From NCBI GenBank assembly GCA_005406025.1, contig BGZK01000153.1, forward strand, positions 248,001 to 312,000: 64,000 nucleotides of DNA, given 5' to 3'. The notes below the pieces were generated by a model. That model did no database searches and had not been told where the DNA came from. It saw nothing but the letters and a program-made list of their open reading frames with translations. Below are positions 12,033-24,700 of the stretch, piece after piece; position 1 is the first letter of the stretch, and each line of letters opens with the position of its first letter. Both the position numbers and the translations under genes were made by a program. This DNA comes from Eumeta japonica (taxonomy: Eukaryota > Arthropoda > Insecta > Lepidoptera > Psychidae).

Positions 12033-12407
12033 AATATGTTTATACAACTTTTATAAAAAACAACATTTTATTACGTGTGTACTAAAACGAATAAAATATT
12101 TGTCGTGGGAAGTGTTAATAAAAATATGCACAAAATTATTTCACTGCACAATCATTGATTGGTAAGTGAGAACTCGTCAAAGCATGTAGTTATTTTTTAC
12201 AATGTACATAAGTACTTACTTAAAATCCCCGACTGATAAAATATGTTCTTCTAAAAACTCTTAGAAAACTCTTCTTAGGAAACTCTTCTGCCAAGAACAC
12301 TACCTAAATTTTAAGGTTATATTTGACGTTTTTAAAAATTACTCTGAAATCCGGATATTAATTTTCAAATGACTATTGTGAGTGATAACAGGCAGGGTAT
12401 GTTCATA

Positions 12408-13533
12408 AATGTATAAAAAAGACAAGTTGCACAGTCATATTCTATTTGGACCGCGAAAAATGGCTCAAAGTGTACATTTTGTCTCTGTCTCAAGGGGCAA
12501 GAATATTATTTTTCATCTGACATTTTAACCAAAATGTCGTAACGTAAGGTTTGCATTTTTAAATGCAGAGAGACCAAGTAATGATCATTTTGTTATTGGA
12601 AGACAATAAGTCGTATTTTTTTTACAGTTTACATGTGCGGTTCTAAAACAAGACCTCAGTGGAGTGATTTAATAGTATTTTAAATCTTTATTATTGTTTT
12701 GGTTGAATGTATGAAAATAATATATAGTTTAATAATAAATAGTTTCTATATTTCTCTTCACAATAAAGCTTAATGTAGTAATCACCTAAGATTAAAATTG
12801 AAATGAATCTTTAATTTCATAATGTTGGTGAAAATATAGACGAAAGAACTTGATAATTCTGAAGTGTATAGAGTATACTAATATAAAACTTTCTTATTAT
12901 TTAATTAATAAAATAAGATGACGATTAATTAAACACTAACTTATTTTTAATGAACATAATACTTTTATATACTTTGTTAAAAAACAAATTCAAATATAAT
13001 AAACATAATTATTTTTAGAATAGGTTAAATCTATTGTATGATTGCCTTTTAGAGGTATTTTTAAGATTTGTATAGATATAAAACAAAAAATATATAAAAA
13101 ATTAAAAAGGCGACTCCATTAGTATAAAAACAGAGTCTATTGTTAATAATGGGACAACACAAGAAATACAAGACCGGTGTTGTTTAGGTCTTTTTCTTTT
13201 AAGTCGTTTTATATCTCGGCTTTTGATGCTATTTTGAATGAAGAAATACAAAACACTCATCGAATATTCATTATAATACGTGATTGAGCACCGATTATAA
13301 ACAAAGTAAATTTTGTTTATTAAAAATAAGAAATACCATCCTTTTTCTTAGCATTTTATTTGTTATTTTTGCATTTTTTTACAGAACACTTTTTTAACTA
13401 ACCCCTCTAGTAATTCATATTAATTTATGGAAACCACACTAAATGCAATGAGTGTTAAACTGTCTGTTTTAGCGCTGATTTACTGCGGCCATTTTTGAGT
13501 GCGGGACTATGCCATTTTCTCTTTTTTATACAT
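12408..13533 (+). mobile_element. Non-autonomous TIR element, copy A
   Basis: The left end ATGTATAAAAAAGACAAGTT matches the reverse complement of the right end (ATGTATAAAAAAGAGAAAAT) as an imperfect ~28-bp terminal inverted repeat that continues into CACAGTC / CATAGTC. The entire element recurs in opposite orientation at 41197-42348, including the subterminal block ACTAAATGCAATGAGTG..CTGTCTGTTTTAGC and the internal block GAAATACCATCCTTTTTC. No transposase is recognisable. Two full-length diverged copies define it as one family; superfamily not assigned. Confidence 0.75.
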
Positions 13534-13798
13534 CAGTGTGTATAGTCCATAAAAAAAAAAACCAAGAATGGTTTTGGCGCAATAGTGTCATGGGCATTCT
13601 CCTTTGTAAATTGAAGGTTATACTTATTAAATTTTCCCCCGACTATTTAAGTTTTACATATTTCAAAAAAAAGTTTTCATGTTAATCATTTAGTGCAATC
13701 ATTTTAGAAATAAAGATTTCAGTTACTGTATGTACATAACTCTAATAAAAAGTACAAATATGATACATATCCTTTTAATAAAATAATAATGTCACAAC

Positions 13799-13887
13799 GC
13801 CATCTATACTGAATCTTATGTAACGATAAACAATGCTTTGAACAGTTTCGTTACTTCATATATTTTACATTATTGATGCCAGATGGC
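13799..13887. repeat. Short repeat bounded by GCCATCT / AGATGGC
   Basis: An 89-bp unit with inverted ends GCCATCT and AGATGGC, of the 'CGCCATCTA' type common across Lepidoptera. A half-copy (ACGCCATCTACATTG) appears near 48003. Confidence 0.5.
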
Positions 13888-13918
13888 ACTAAAAGATAAA
13901 CAAAAATTTTAACAAAAA

Positions 13919-14940
13919 AAAACCGACTACAAAACAAAAACTCTTCCAAAACAAATTAATATGCACTAAAAAGTAAAAAAATAATTGTGCATTCTTCTAT
14001 AACTTAATAATCAACTTACTTTTTCTACTTCTCAATATGTAGGTACGATCCTCTATTTATTCATATTCATCTATGGTACGATCTGTTTTTACTACGCAAG
14101 TAGGTAGGTAGGTACCTATCCACTCAAATTTAACTCAACACATGCCTATGAATAACAAACAATTATCAAAATATTTTTTTGAATTCTCCTAAGTAAAATG
14201 AAATGAAAAATATTAGACTACTTAAAAGCCAATCAAATTGAATGTAGTTACAATTATGGCTATTTTTGGAGTCGGTGTCTATTGATAGGTATATTGTAGT
14301 TTTTCCTTGGCTGACACAGTCTCCAAATTTTTGTATATTTTTTGATTTTAAGTCAATCTGAAGTACACTAACTAATATGTCTGAATTGGGTAGACCTACT
14401 AAACATGCTGCTCATAGATCGCACCCTTACTGTAAGCCGTTAAGGATTTCCCTTGATAATCATATTCAACTACGATAATTACTTAACCATAAAGACGCTA
14501 TGGTAGATGATTCAAATATCCGGATAACCTATAAAAGATTCGACCGATTATCGTTAATTTGTTCCTAAGAATCGAAGAGTTCCGTTACTTTGTCATGGAT
14601 CCCATAATCAGAACCTAACCAAACTCTCATCAAACTACTTTTAAAGTACACCCTTTCCAATGAAAAAGCATCATCGAATTGGTTGGTGCGATATTGAGTT
14701 ATTCGTTCATTTATCGCGCACATTTTTAATGCAAATTTAAGACTTATATGGCTTACTAATGAATGCCATTATCAGAACTAAACCAAATTTAAAGTAAAAC
14801 ACACGAAAAGCACCAGCTTTCAAATAAAAAAAAAATTCATCCAAATCGGTTCATCCAGTCGAAAGTTCTGACGTAACAAACATAAAAAACCGTCGAATTG
14901 GGAACTTCTTCCTATTTTTTTTTTGAAGTAGGTTAAAAAT
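13919..14940. mobile_element. Non-autonomous TIR element, 'AACCGACTWCAAAA' family
   Basis: Left end AAACCGACTACAAAACAAAA and right end TTTTTTTGAAGTAGGTTAAA are imperfect inverted repeats. Subterminal text (CAAATCGGTTCATCCAGTCG, then GTTCTGACGTAACAAACATA) is characteristic of a very common lepidopteran element with 'ACCGACTTCAAAAA' ends. It carries no intact gene; the minus frame 14820-15020 is part of the subterminal region. The family is recognised from memory, the boundaries from the inverted repeats. Confidence 0.6.
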
Positions 14941-15867
14941 AGGTATAAACTTTGTTTTGGACACAGATTGTACAAATAAATTAGCCTATATATTAATGAT
15001 GTTAAATTCGAGAATTTCATCTAATTTTAAACCGCCAAGTAAATACTGAAGACTGATTGTTACGAGGCCATAACGATACAACTAAAAAAAAAAACTGTTT
15101 AATACAAAGTTTCGTAGAGCGCCTTTGGAATAAGTAAAATGAGAATTAATAATTTTAATGCTTTTAATAAAGCTATTAAATTAAAAGTTATAGTAAATTA
15201 AGGCTAAATTACATTTGTTGTTTCATCTGTTTGTTGTGAAGTTGTCGGATAGATGTAAATTTAAAACGCTTTGCCAAAACGCAATGTAGGTCTGAGACGC
15301 ATTGAACTTTGATGTTTTGCATGAATGTGAAACGTCGAACATAACATGCTCAACGACCACATTAATATTTACAAATCGGCATTGTTAGACGCTTGTCTGT
15401 AATAATTTGGGCAATGCGTTGCTGACGGTTAGTCTGTGACAATTGACAAACGTGTCTATTGGTGATGGTCTGTGGCTGCTGATATTCATAGACGTATTAC
15501 AATTTGCATTACTACATGTCACGTTATGTGATTGGGAGAGCATCCTTTAGTCGTTTGACATTCCTGAAACTCGAGTCGATGTGACTGTTTGTATTTCCTT
15601 GAAGATGTGCTGATGTTGCGCTAAATGTACTTAGAAATAACAGTACAACTGTTTGGCGGATTAAGATAAATAAGATACTAACACTTCCTTAAGTGTTCGA
15701 TGTCTGTCAATCTACTCGAAACAATATTCAATTTATTGAATAAGGGATTTATAGATGGGTTGAAAGCTGCATGTTGACGCATTAACAGACAGGCAACCAA
15801 TTATGGATATCCGTGAATTAACTCCCTTCATAATAGGATGAGTAATATCAGTTTTCTTGCATTTTTT
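14941..15867. other. Intergenic DNA, nothing recognised
   Basis: Less AT-rich than the surroundings between 15230 and 15620 but with no open frame of note. It may be an old repeat; I cannot assign it. Confidence 0.3.
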
Positions 15868-16230
15868 TTAAATAACGTAAAATACTAACATCACAGAGAA
15901 AAGTAATATGCAATTTGCGTACGCAGAAGGTGGGCATATTCGCATGATATATGAAGAAAGTGGGCCCCGCCTCCGACGTAAGGTAAGGACAAATTTTATT
16001 GGCCTAATAAATATTTCGCCGCGATAAATCAGAAAATACCGCCGGGCGGCCGCGGGGCGGATTTTGAGCCGAAATATTTTTTTCGCCACCCCTTTACTTC
16101 TTATTATCTGCAGAATATTTAAAGGTTTACGAAGGCGTCGTAAGCCTTCGTAAACCTTTGCGGTTGTAAGAAAGTTTGTTTTATGCGGCGCATAAAAACA
16201 AATAACACGTAGAAAATAATGCTTTAACAT
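15868..16230 (-). other. 120-codon open frame of uncertain status
   Basis: An uninterrupted minus-strand frame from ATG 16230 to the stop at 15868. The product is basic and Arg-rich in the middle (residues ~60-100), with no domain I recognise. It spans a GC-rich patch (16030-16090, including CGGGCGGCCGCGGGG) and the hairpin at 16121-16159, whose palindrome yields the mirrored segment KVYEGLRRLRKPLNI. Most likely a fortuitous frame over a repeat-derived GC-rich patch. Confidence 0.2.
16121..16159. repeat. Perfect 16-bp hairpin
   Basis: Arms AAAGGTTTACGAAGGC (16121-16136) and GCCTTCGTAAACCTTT (16144-16159) with a 7-nt loop. Perfectly complementary. Confidence 0.85.
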
Positions 16231-17560
16231 AGATATTGATTATTATTTTATTTTTCCGTTTTATGTACAATATACGAATTAGATTATATTAACAATATTT
16301 TACCATCCGAGTTAACGTGCAAAATATATCGAGCACCTTATCGGGTGAGTTGTGGTTTCGTTGGAGTGCGGTGGATGAATGTTTTCATTTCACAACTTAA
16401 TAATGTAAAAAAACGGAAATTATTACTACTTTATGTATTTTCACATAAACAGCTGCTTGAAATGGGTCTTTACTCACAAACGGATACAAAGCAATATAAC
16501 AGATTTACGACGTACGAGATATTATAACAAAATATTTAGACGGGAGGTAGAATTACTCCTACAAAATAAAAGTGTACATGTATATTATGTACAGTTTGAG
16601 CAAATTTTAATGCAAAACAGCTAAATTGTGGATTTGGGAAGATTTTTTAAGTCGTTAATTGTTAAATTGTTAATCGGATTTTGTCCGATTTAAATCCAGT
16701 TGTATTTTAATCTTAGCTTCTCATTTGCTAATGGGAATGAAATTCGAGCTCTGCGCAGTAGCTGATTCAAACTTACACCTACTTCGGTCTGGGTTAAGGT
16801 GTCAAGGTTGTAAGAGCGAACGAAATGTCAATTGCGTATTATCAAGTAAAACAATTCGTTATTATCATCTAATCTGTTAATATGACGGATGAAATTGGAC
16901 TTCGAACTTTAAGTGCTGTTAGTCTGAATTAAATGTATTAATATCAAAAGAATCTTGATACGCAATAATTTTGGAAATTCCTTGAAGAACTATTCATTTG
17001 ACTAACGTCGAACGCCGCAACAGCATTAGACTAATCATAAAGTTATAAATTACACCGTATTTCGTCGTATGAACGTGATCGTGTTCAGTAAGTGAAAGTT
17101 TCTGGCAAAAAAAAAAAACATACGCGAAAAACACACGCACCGTCCAGAGATTGGTGATTTTCCGGTTCGCAAATGACGTCCGGACCGTCCGGACGTTCGC
17201 CGGACGGGACCCATTTGCTTACCGATTTATCAACGGACGAACATTTTCATCTTTCTAACTGGGGACGGTTATATATGAAAGTTCAAAATCGTGGTTTATT
17301 CACGAAGGCGCGACGAGTTGGAACGTGTTGTGGAGTACGTGTCGCGAATGCTTATAAAGACAATAACATGGCGAGTCCTTTTTGGAAGGTGGATTTGACG
17401 GTTGCATTGATTTATAGTATTTATTAACATAAATAATGAATTCGACATGATCTGTAAAAAGAATCACTTCTGACATTGGCAAAAAAATGCAATCAAAATT
17501 TTATTAAATTATTTGCCTCGAAAAATTTGAAAGCGATATAACTTTTTACCTTTTAAAATC
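16231..17560. other. Intergenic DNA with a GC-richer patch, no gene assigned
   Basis: 17130-17350 is GC-richer and holds an 84-codon plus-strand frame (17173-17427) with no recognisable domain. At 17176-17196 lies a near-palindrome, ACGTCCGGA-CCG-TCCGGACGT. The remainder is AT-rich. Confidence 0.35.
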
Positions 17561-17569
17561 GAAGTGAAC

Positions 17570-17606
17570 TTTGGAATAGAATGTTTCAAAAACATTCTAT
17601 TCCAAA
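17570..17606. repeat. Perfect 17-bp hairpin
   Basis: TTTGGAATAGAATGTTT (17570-17586), loop CAA, then its exact reverse complement (17590-17606). Not part of any element I can recognise. Confidence 0.85.
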
Positions 17607-17689
17607 CCGTATCACACTGAAGCTATCTTAATTAAGTTGTGTATAAGTTTGACTTTATCGGTATCACCGATTATAAATTTCCACGTCAG

Positions 17690-18015
17690 CTATATTACCT
17701 ATTCGCTTCCGCCCGCGGTTTTGCCCGCGTAGACATAAAATAAAATATATGTACACGTTGATCGATCTAGCCGTTAATCGTAAACCTAATTTCACTTTTA
17801 ATTACCTACCCGGCACTACTACTGATTCCGTTCTTGGAACACTTAATTTCGACTTCTGTCTAGGTATCAATGTCGCTATCAATCCCGTTTCAACTTTTAT
17901 TATGGCCAGGTTCTAAGTTTTGCTTCCTGTCGTACTCTCAATTTTGATATGGCCCCGTTCTAAGTTTTGCTTGCTTCCTGTCCCGCTTCCAATTTTGCTG
18001 AGGGTCACGGTTTCG
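17690..18015. repeat. Degenerate interspersed repeat with internal duplication
   Basis: Contains the lepidopteran repeat phrase ATTCGCTTCCGCCCGCGGTT followed by TTGCCCGCGTAGA. A roughly 50-bp unit, TATGGCC..GTTCTAAGTTTTGCT..CTTCCTGTC, occurs twice in tandem (about 17900-17947 and 17948-18000). No coding capacity. Confidence 0.5.
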
Positions 18016-18731
18016 ATTTGGACGAAACCAAGGGCATATACTAATATGAAATTTAAGCTGTATTATTCGAGATAAGTCGTTAATTTAGATATAGATGCAT
18101 ATAAATAAAGGAAAATAAATAGATAGATGTAAATAAAGAAATAAATAGACAAATAGATTGGACACCACGGGAAAGAATTGTCGAGGCAAAAGGTATGGTA
18201 AGTGTTAATTCAGTATATATCATAATGAAATACTATGAAATCACAGGTAACCCCAAAATCAGATGGCATCCGACCTGAAGCAAATGCATTAGTGTTATGA
18301 AAATAATATTAATGTTCAACTGTTATCCCAAATGAACGTATTACAAGTATAAAAGTTATCCCATGTGTTAACCTAGAAAATGGTTTATGACTGTGTTTTA
18401 TCTGAATTTATTCAACGTCTTATGCTTGTTTAAGCAACAAAAATCCAAACATCTTCACAAGTTTTACTTTTTGATCTGTTAGACATGTGGCTTCTATTAG
18501 ATATGTAGCAGTTTAATGAAAAATCTAATTTTTTATACGTAAAAATTAACCATATCCTGTTACTGTGTTTTTTTTTAATTAATTTTAAATGAATACAGGA
18601 TATTACCGCGCTTCCTATAAAATAAACAAAAACAATTAAAAAGCAAGGTTTTATTGAAAGCCAAGTACAAAATAACGACAAAATAACAGCGATTTGCATC
18701 AAAACGTCGAAAAACTAATCTCAAAATTAAT

Positions 18732-18777
18732 TGTAAGATTTGACAGATAATGTATGGACAATCTGTCGAATCTTACA
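18732..18777. repeat. 17-bp near-perfect hairpin
   Basis: TGTAAGATTTGACAGAT (18732-18748) and ATCTGTCGAATCTTACA (18761-18777) pair with a single T/G position, around a 12-nt loop. The stem is too short for a typical animal pre-miRNA. Confidence 0.8.
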
Positions 18778-21538
18778 GTTCCCTTTACGATTTACCTTCT
18801 TTCTTTTGGTGCAACCTGCTGAAGTTCAGGTTTCTGTTAAAGTAAGTGTAATTCTAAATACTAGGTATACTTACTAACTTAAGTGGGCCTGACTAAACTA
18901 TGGACATACGTATACATTGCACATTACTAGATGCCGATAAAAATAAATAGATCTACCCACAGTTGTTGATTTAATAATATTTTATGTTAAATTATTCCCA
19001 TCACCAGCATTTGTCTGCAAACTATATATCTTGAACTACTCATAGGAATCCAAGCCAAAAGGTTTTAAGTTAAGACCTTGAAGAGTTCTACTCATCACCT
19101 TCATCTGGCTCGATCACTGAAATAGCTTTTGGCTTTAACAATATTATTAGGCATTTGTACTGAATTAAGTCAATTCCCGTGACAGCGAACTACTTCGAAA
19201 GTTAATTATAAGCTTCAACCCTGACACACATACATACATACTAACATGCAAGTGATGGTAAATATAAAGAAATAAAAGAAAAGAGCGTAATCGGTGATTT
19301 ATTCAGATTAAAAGAAAACTTTTATAAGTGTTTAATATAATAATACTATATTATAAATGATCATCGGTTTGCTTGCCTTACTCTTGTTGAAGAAATTAAT
19401 GTATCGTAATAAATAGTTGTCATAAAAAAAGTATTTCTACGACATTATAAATTGTGGCGCAAAAATATTTTTTTCTTAAACGTATTGAAAATTATCCGAG
19501 GTGGTATTTTTCCGTGAATATAAAATATTTTGCTATTTCTACTGCTAAAATGAAAGAATATGTAAGATATGAAAATATAGGTTTAAATAAAATATAACGA
19601 GAAAAATTAATAATTTATTAACAAAGTGTTTTTTATACTTGACAGTGATATTAAAAAAGCAAAAGCGTGTTGAAATTAACTCTTATCTTAAAACGTATTA
19701 AAAAAAATTCTAAGATTTTTTAATTAAAACAAAATTAAACAAAAAAATACTAAAAAATTTTAAAAGTTAGGTATATTTGTGTAACTATTTTTAGTTGCAT
19801 TTTTGAATTTATAACCAATAAGCTTTTTCGTAGGTTGAATTGAAAATAAATCGAAATTAATTAGGTTGCTTTATTCAAAATATGATTACGTTACAAAATA
19901 GGTTTTGTTTGAACATTCAAATTATGATATTTAATATTACCAATATTATCTATCGGTTCGGAAAACAAATGTTTTTACATACAAAAATTTTAGACTTTAA
20001 TAACTTAAATTTAAGCTTACAACTACATTTTATTAAGGATTAGTTACATAAGAGTATCCATGTAAAGCCTCAAAAGATATTAAAATATGTTTACTGAATG
20101 AAAATAAGTATTTTCAATTCTTCGTGTACTTCATTAGTAACTTTATATTTTATTTTTATTTTTGTGTTATTATTATTGCAATGTTTACCATTACAAAAAT
20201 ATATAAGTAGATCAAAATAATAAGATGAAATCACATGAAATGCTCTTAAAATGAGCATTAAAAAATAGCTTTCTTAAAAAATTATGATAACCATTTCGTT
20301 TCAGTCAAATATTTCGCGTATTATAGGTAAAGATAGTAGTAGTATATCGATCAAAAAGAATAATGGATTCAGATTAGAAATTACTTTAAATAGTGAAGGA
20401 TCATTAGGATAACACGGATTTCATATCAATTCGGAGCCGACTTCAACATTTTGTTTATTAACATTATTATTATATTGTTTATACATTTACAGATATATGA
20501 CCGCGCCTCGCAGGACCATTCGGGTGAAGCCCATTTTGGTATCGCTTTTGTAACAAATATTAATTTCCGATTTGATATTTTTTTGAATTGATTGGTTTCT
20601 GAACGTAACGTAGAACAATGAAATGACAGCTCAATTGTCGTTAGTGGTCTAGGATCATTCGATTGTCTTTGTGAGAACTGTTCACATATAATTCACGTGT
20701 TCGGTGGAAGTTACTTAGAAATTAAAATTAACTTTACTTTTTTTAAAGTTCTTTGCTCGATTGCGTTAGTTACAATTCAATTCGTAACAAAATCTCCTCG
20801 CACGATAAGCAATATAAGACTTGAACACTGAATGTGCCACCTGAATGCACATATTATTCATTACAATAAAGTTTCAATTTTAAAAAGTAAGTCATTATTT
20901 TTTACCCATGAATACAAGAAAGGCTTTTCGGATAAAACTCTATTGATAATTGGCATAACAATGTGGTATTAATGTTCATAGTTAATAGTTTGACATAATT
21001 AACAGAGGTTTATGAAAAGCATTGTCTTGTCGAAGTCTATTGGATCCCATACCTAAGATGCTTAATTTAATATCTTATATTTCGATATCTCTAAATGCGT
21101 TTTTCTCTTTGATAGCATTTTCCTAATACTAAAGTTTGTAATTGTTCAATAGTTGCCTATGAGTCGTCGATAACGACAGTAAGAGATAAATGCTTAATGT
21201 GGTGTGATAGTAGAAACGTTGACTTCAAACTTTCTCCAATGATTGCCCGTTATTGTAAGGTTAATGAGCATTTATGAAGCGCTAGATTGGTAACGTTTTT
21301 GACACATTTTTGTATATGTGGAGGGTGGTTTTAAAAATTTCGATTTACCGTCATAATGCCACATATTTTGAGAAAATTTCCGGACGGACGGTCGGACGGC
21401 TTAAGCGTAGCCATAGGGTTTCGTTTGGCCCGCTTGAGGTACGAAACTCAATAGAAATATAAGGCATTCTGAGATTTCACAATAATGGGCGGCGTTGATT
21501 CTATCGCATCGCGTTCACAACAACGACGAAACATTCGA
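18778..21538. other. AT-rich DNA 3' of the GPCR gene
   Basis: Downstream flank of the GPCR on the minus strand, presumably including its 3' UTR near 21538. Candidate poly(A) signals on the minus strand are ATTAAA at 21066-21071 and AATAAA near 20455, both far from the stop and weakly supported. A repeat scrap (CGGACGGACGGTCGGACGG, 21384-21402) resembles the tail of the family at 26996. No gene was seen between 18.8 and 21.3 kb. Confidence 0.35.
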
Positions 21539-21749
21539 TCATCTGGCGTCGTCCATCGGCACGACCATCGTGTGCTCGTTGAGTTCGCCCTCGGCGTCGT
21601 GGGCCTTCGCTAGGTAGCGTTCGACGAAGCCGCTAAGGCAGCAGAGCAGACCGCGCTTGTGCAATGCCTTTATCGCCTTCAGACGCAACAGCACGAGGAT
21701 CACGAAGAAGAGCACACCCTGCAGTGTGTTGATCAAGTCCATGATGACC
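21539..21749 (-). CDS. GPCR exon 8: TM7 and cytoplasmic tail
   Basis: The acceptor TTTTTCCAG|GGTCATC joins TG|G of exon 7 to rebuild W360. It encodes VIMDLINTLQGVLFFVILVL (TM7) and a 48-residue tail containing a CC pair (396-397, possible palmitoylation), and ends in VVPMDDAR before TGA at 21541-21539. The exon is much richer in GC than the surrounding intron. Confidence 0.9.
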
Positions 21750-24700
21750 CTGGAAAAAGAAAGAAGGTGCGTTTATTGTGTCTGATACGGTAACAGAAAG
21801 AACCATGCGAAAGAACAATGGTGGGAACAGGATATCGTAATAATATTTAGTGTCTTTATTATGTAGTAATATTAAAACAATATATCAGTATGATATTATA
21901 ACATCATAACGGTTTGTTTTAAAGCAGACCGATCCTTCTCGTAAGAAAGGGGGTTTTGACACATACTAATTGTGGACATCTGACCTAATTTGATTTCAGA
22001 AGTTAAAATTAAGTCTAAATAAATATTTCCGATGTATTTCATCATGATAATACAGATCATTGCATAACTTTTAATGATCGTGTCCAAACTAAAAGGAAAA
22101 TTCATATCAGATATTGCAAAGTTATTAGATATTAAATATATTTAGTGAAAATTTTGCTAATTGTACTAACACGAAAAAAATATTTATAAAAATATATTTT
22201 CATGTATTTTTCTTAATTAATGACTTCACAAGCATTCAATTGACATCCAATTAGATACTCCGTATTTTATTTAGTTCTTTAGATTAAATTTAAGCTTCGA
22301 AATTTATTTCTCAAAAATAAATTTCGAAGTTTGAATTTTATTTAATATATATATGTATATATATTATATATCTCAAAATATTCTCTATAACCAAATCGTC
22401 GATTCATAAATTTTTGTAAAAAATCTATCAAAATACATTTAAATAAATTCGGTATGATTTCTCGAAACAGAGTGATTCTAAGTGGTAATAAAATTAACAA
22501 TTATAATTTCTCCATCCATCTAAAAGTATAATTCAATTATTGAAAGCATTTTTGAATAATTCTCACTACAATTCGATATAATAAAATTTGTTAATAGAGC
22601 CTTATTATTGGTAATTATGTTGATAGTCAAATAGAAAATACGAAGACAAAGTGAACGTCAAATTTTAAGCACCCTCAACTGATGGATTGGAAGAAAAGAT
22701 TGATAGAGGTCAGCGAAGCAAGATAGATATGCAAAGATTACCCCATGTAGAAATTTATAGTCTCTGTCTACCTTTCCAGATAATAGGCGTAGTTTATACT
22801 TTTATTATAATTAGGCGCAAGAGTGGGCTTTCTAAGAATTTACATTCATTTTTCTATACGAAAACGTAACGCGATTGCTTCTCATAATACGCAATCTCGA
22901 GATGATCTAGAATTGTCGATGAGGAGAAAAATAACTATGACGTCTTTGGAGCGTAAGACTTCTTGGAACTTTGTCGTTAATCAATACATGACGTAAGCGC
23001 TCTAAAAACAGTCCATGATCGACGAGATCCTGTTCAAATTTAGATTTGCCCGTCATTCTTATGGATCGCTAGTTTCCGCTCTGTATGGTTTATTTATGAC
23101 TTGTTTGATAGAGGTGAGGCGTTTTTATAGTGTAATCTCGGCGTCGACGTCAAATCTTTACGATTAGAGTTTCCAGGAATTTTGCGATACGAAATCTCAA
23201 TAAAGTTTTTTCTTTTTTTTAAATTTCTGTTTGTGAAGACGGTCTCATTTTTAACATTCTGCTGAGAAAAGCGATAATTAAAAAAATCAAGGAAAACTTT
23301 TTTTAAACAACTTTTTTGGTTATTGAGTTATCATCAAATGCCAACGTTTTGAAATTCTAATAAGTTATTCTGGCGGTTTTCACGATAGTGTTGGTACGTA
23401 CGGTGTGGTTTGTTGGAGTATTTGTATATTTATGTAAGCTCTTTAAAATGTTTTAACATATCAAGCTATTATGAGGGGCCTAGCAAAATCCGAAAGAATT
23501 TCATTCAATTGAGATTTTCTGTAAATTGATCGATCAAGTAGATTTAGACTAACTTTAAAAATTGCATTGAAAAAAATGTTTTTCACTTTGCTCAGATCAA
23601 TCGTTTTATCTGAAATAAATAAGTGAATAAATAAAATAATATTTGTATTATAATGGAATTAAATTGTTCAATAAATTACAAATGAAATAAATAATATTTC
23701 TTGTAATAAGAAGTTTTACAATATGATATTGTATTATCTGAATCAATAAATAAATAAAATAAGTATTATTGTAAGTAATAAACCGATCAATTCTAAAAAC
23801 TAATTAGATTTATCCCTTCGTCAAAAGTAAAAATAATGAAAACTGTCTTCAATGCTTTATTGAAATATTAAATAATTTATTTATTATTGTTAAATTAAAC
23901 TTTATTCAAATTGGTCAATTTATCTGAAAGATATAATTGGAGTTAAATTTTCTAAAGTTTTTTTTTTCAAATATCTTCTAATCGATTGGACAAGATTCAG
24001 AAATTTAAAAAAAACTTTAATATACATTAAATTATCCTGATATTAAAGAACGACGAATGAAAAAAAAATTAGAATAACTTTAGAATAACTAGTTGTTATT
24101 TTTCTAAATGTTATCAGTTACAATATTCAAAAAACTTTTTCCAATGTTGCAAAGTCCATTAGATAAGTCATGTTCTTGGAGACAAAGTAACAAATGATTA
24201 TTTTTTCAATGATCTCTAAATAAATGTTTCGACTATAATCGTGATTATATAAGCTTAAAGATTTTCATTTAATTTAGATTACCTAAAATTTTGACTCCGA
24301 TTAGTGGTTAGGAATCGAACAATCTCAAAAATAAGATTACCTATCCAAAATTTTTTTTGGTAATATTCACAACATTAAATACATAATTTTCAGAATAAAA
24401 TCAGCTCAAATCCTTAAAATATTTTCTTGACTATCATCAAACTCATTAACAACGATCAATTTGAATGAAAGTCATCGTTGTCAATTTGTCAATTTTTTTT
24501 TAATAACTTTTAAACAAATAGATTTATAATAATCCCTTTTATAATATGTGCAGTGTTTTGTTTAGTTTGTATTGCTTGAAAATATAAAAGGGAACGGTTA
24601 TTTAAATTCTATGTAATCACAAAAACATTTTATCAATCATCTTAGACCACGCAACGTAAAACATGTAAACCACGTAACGTAAACCAATTAATTCAATAGT

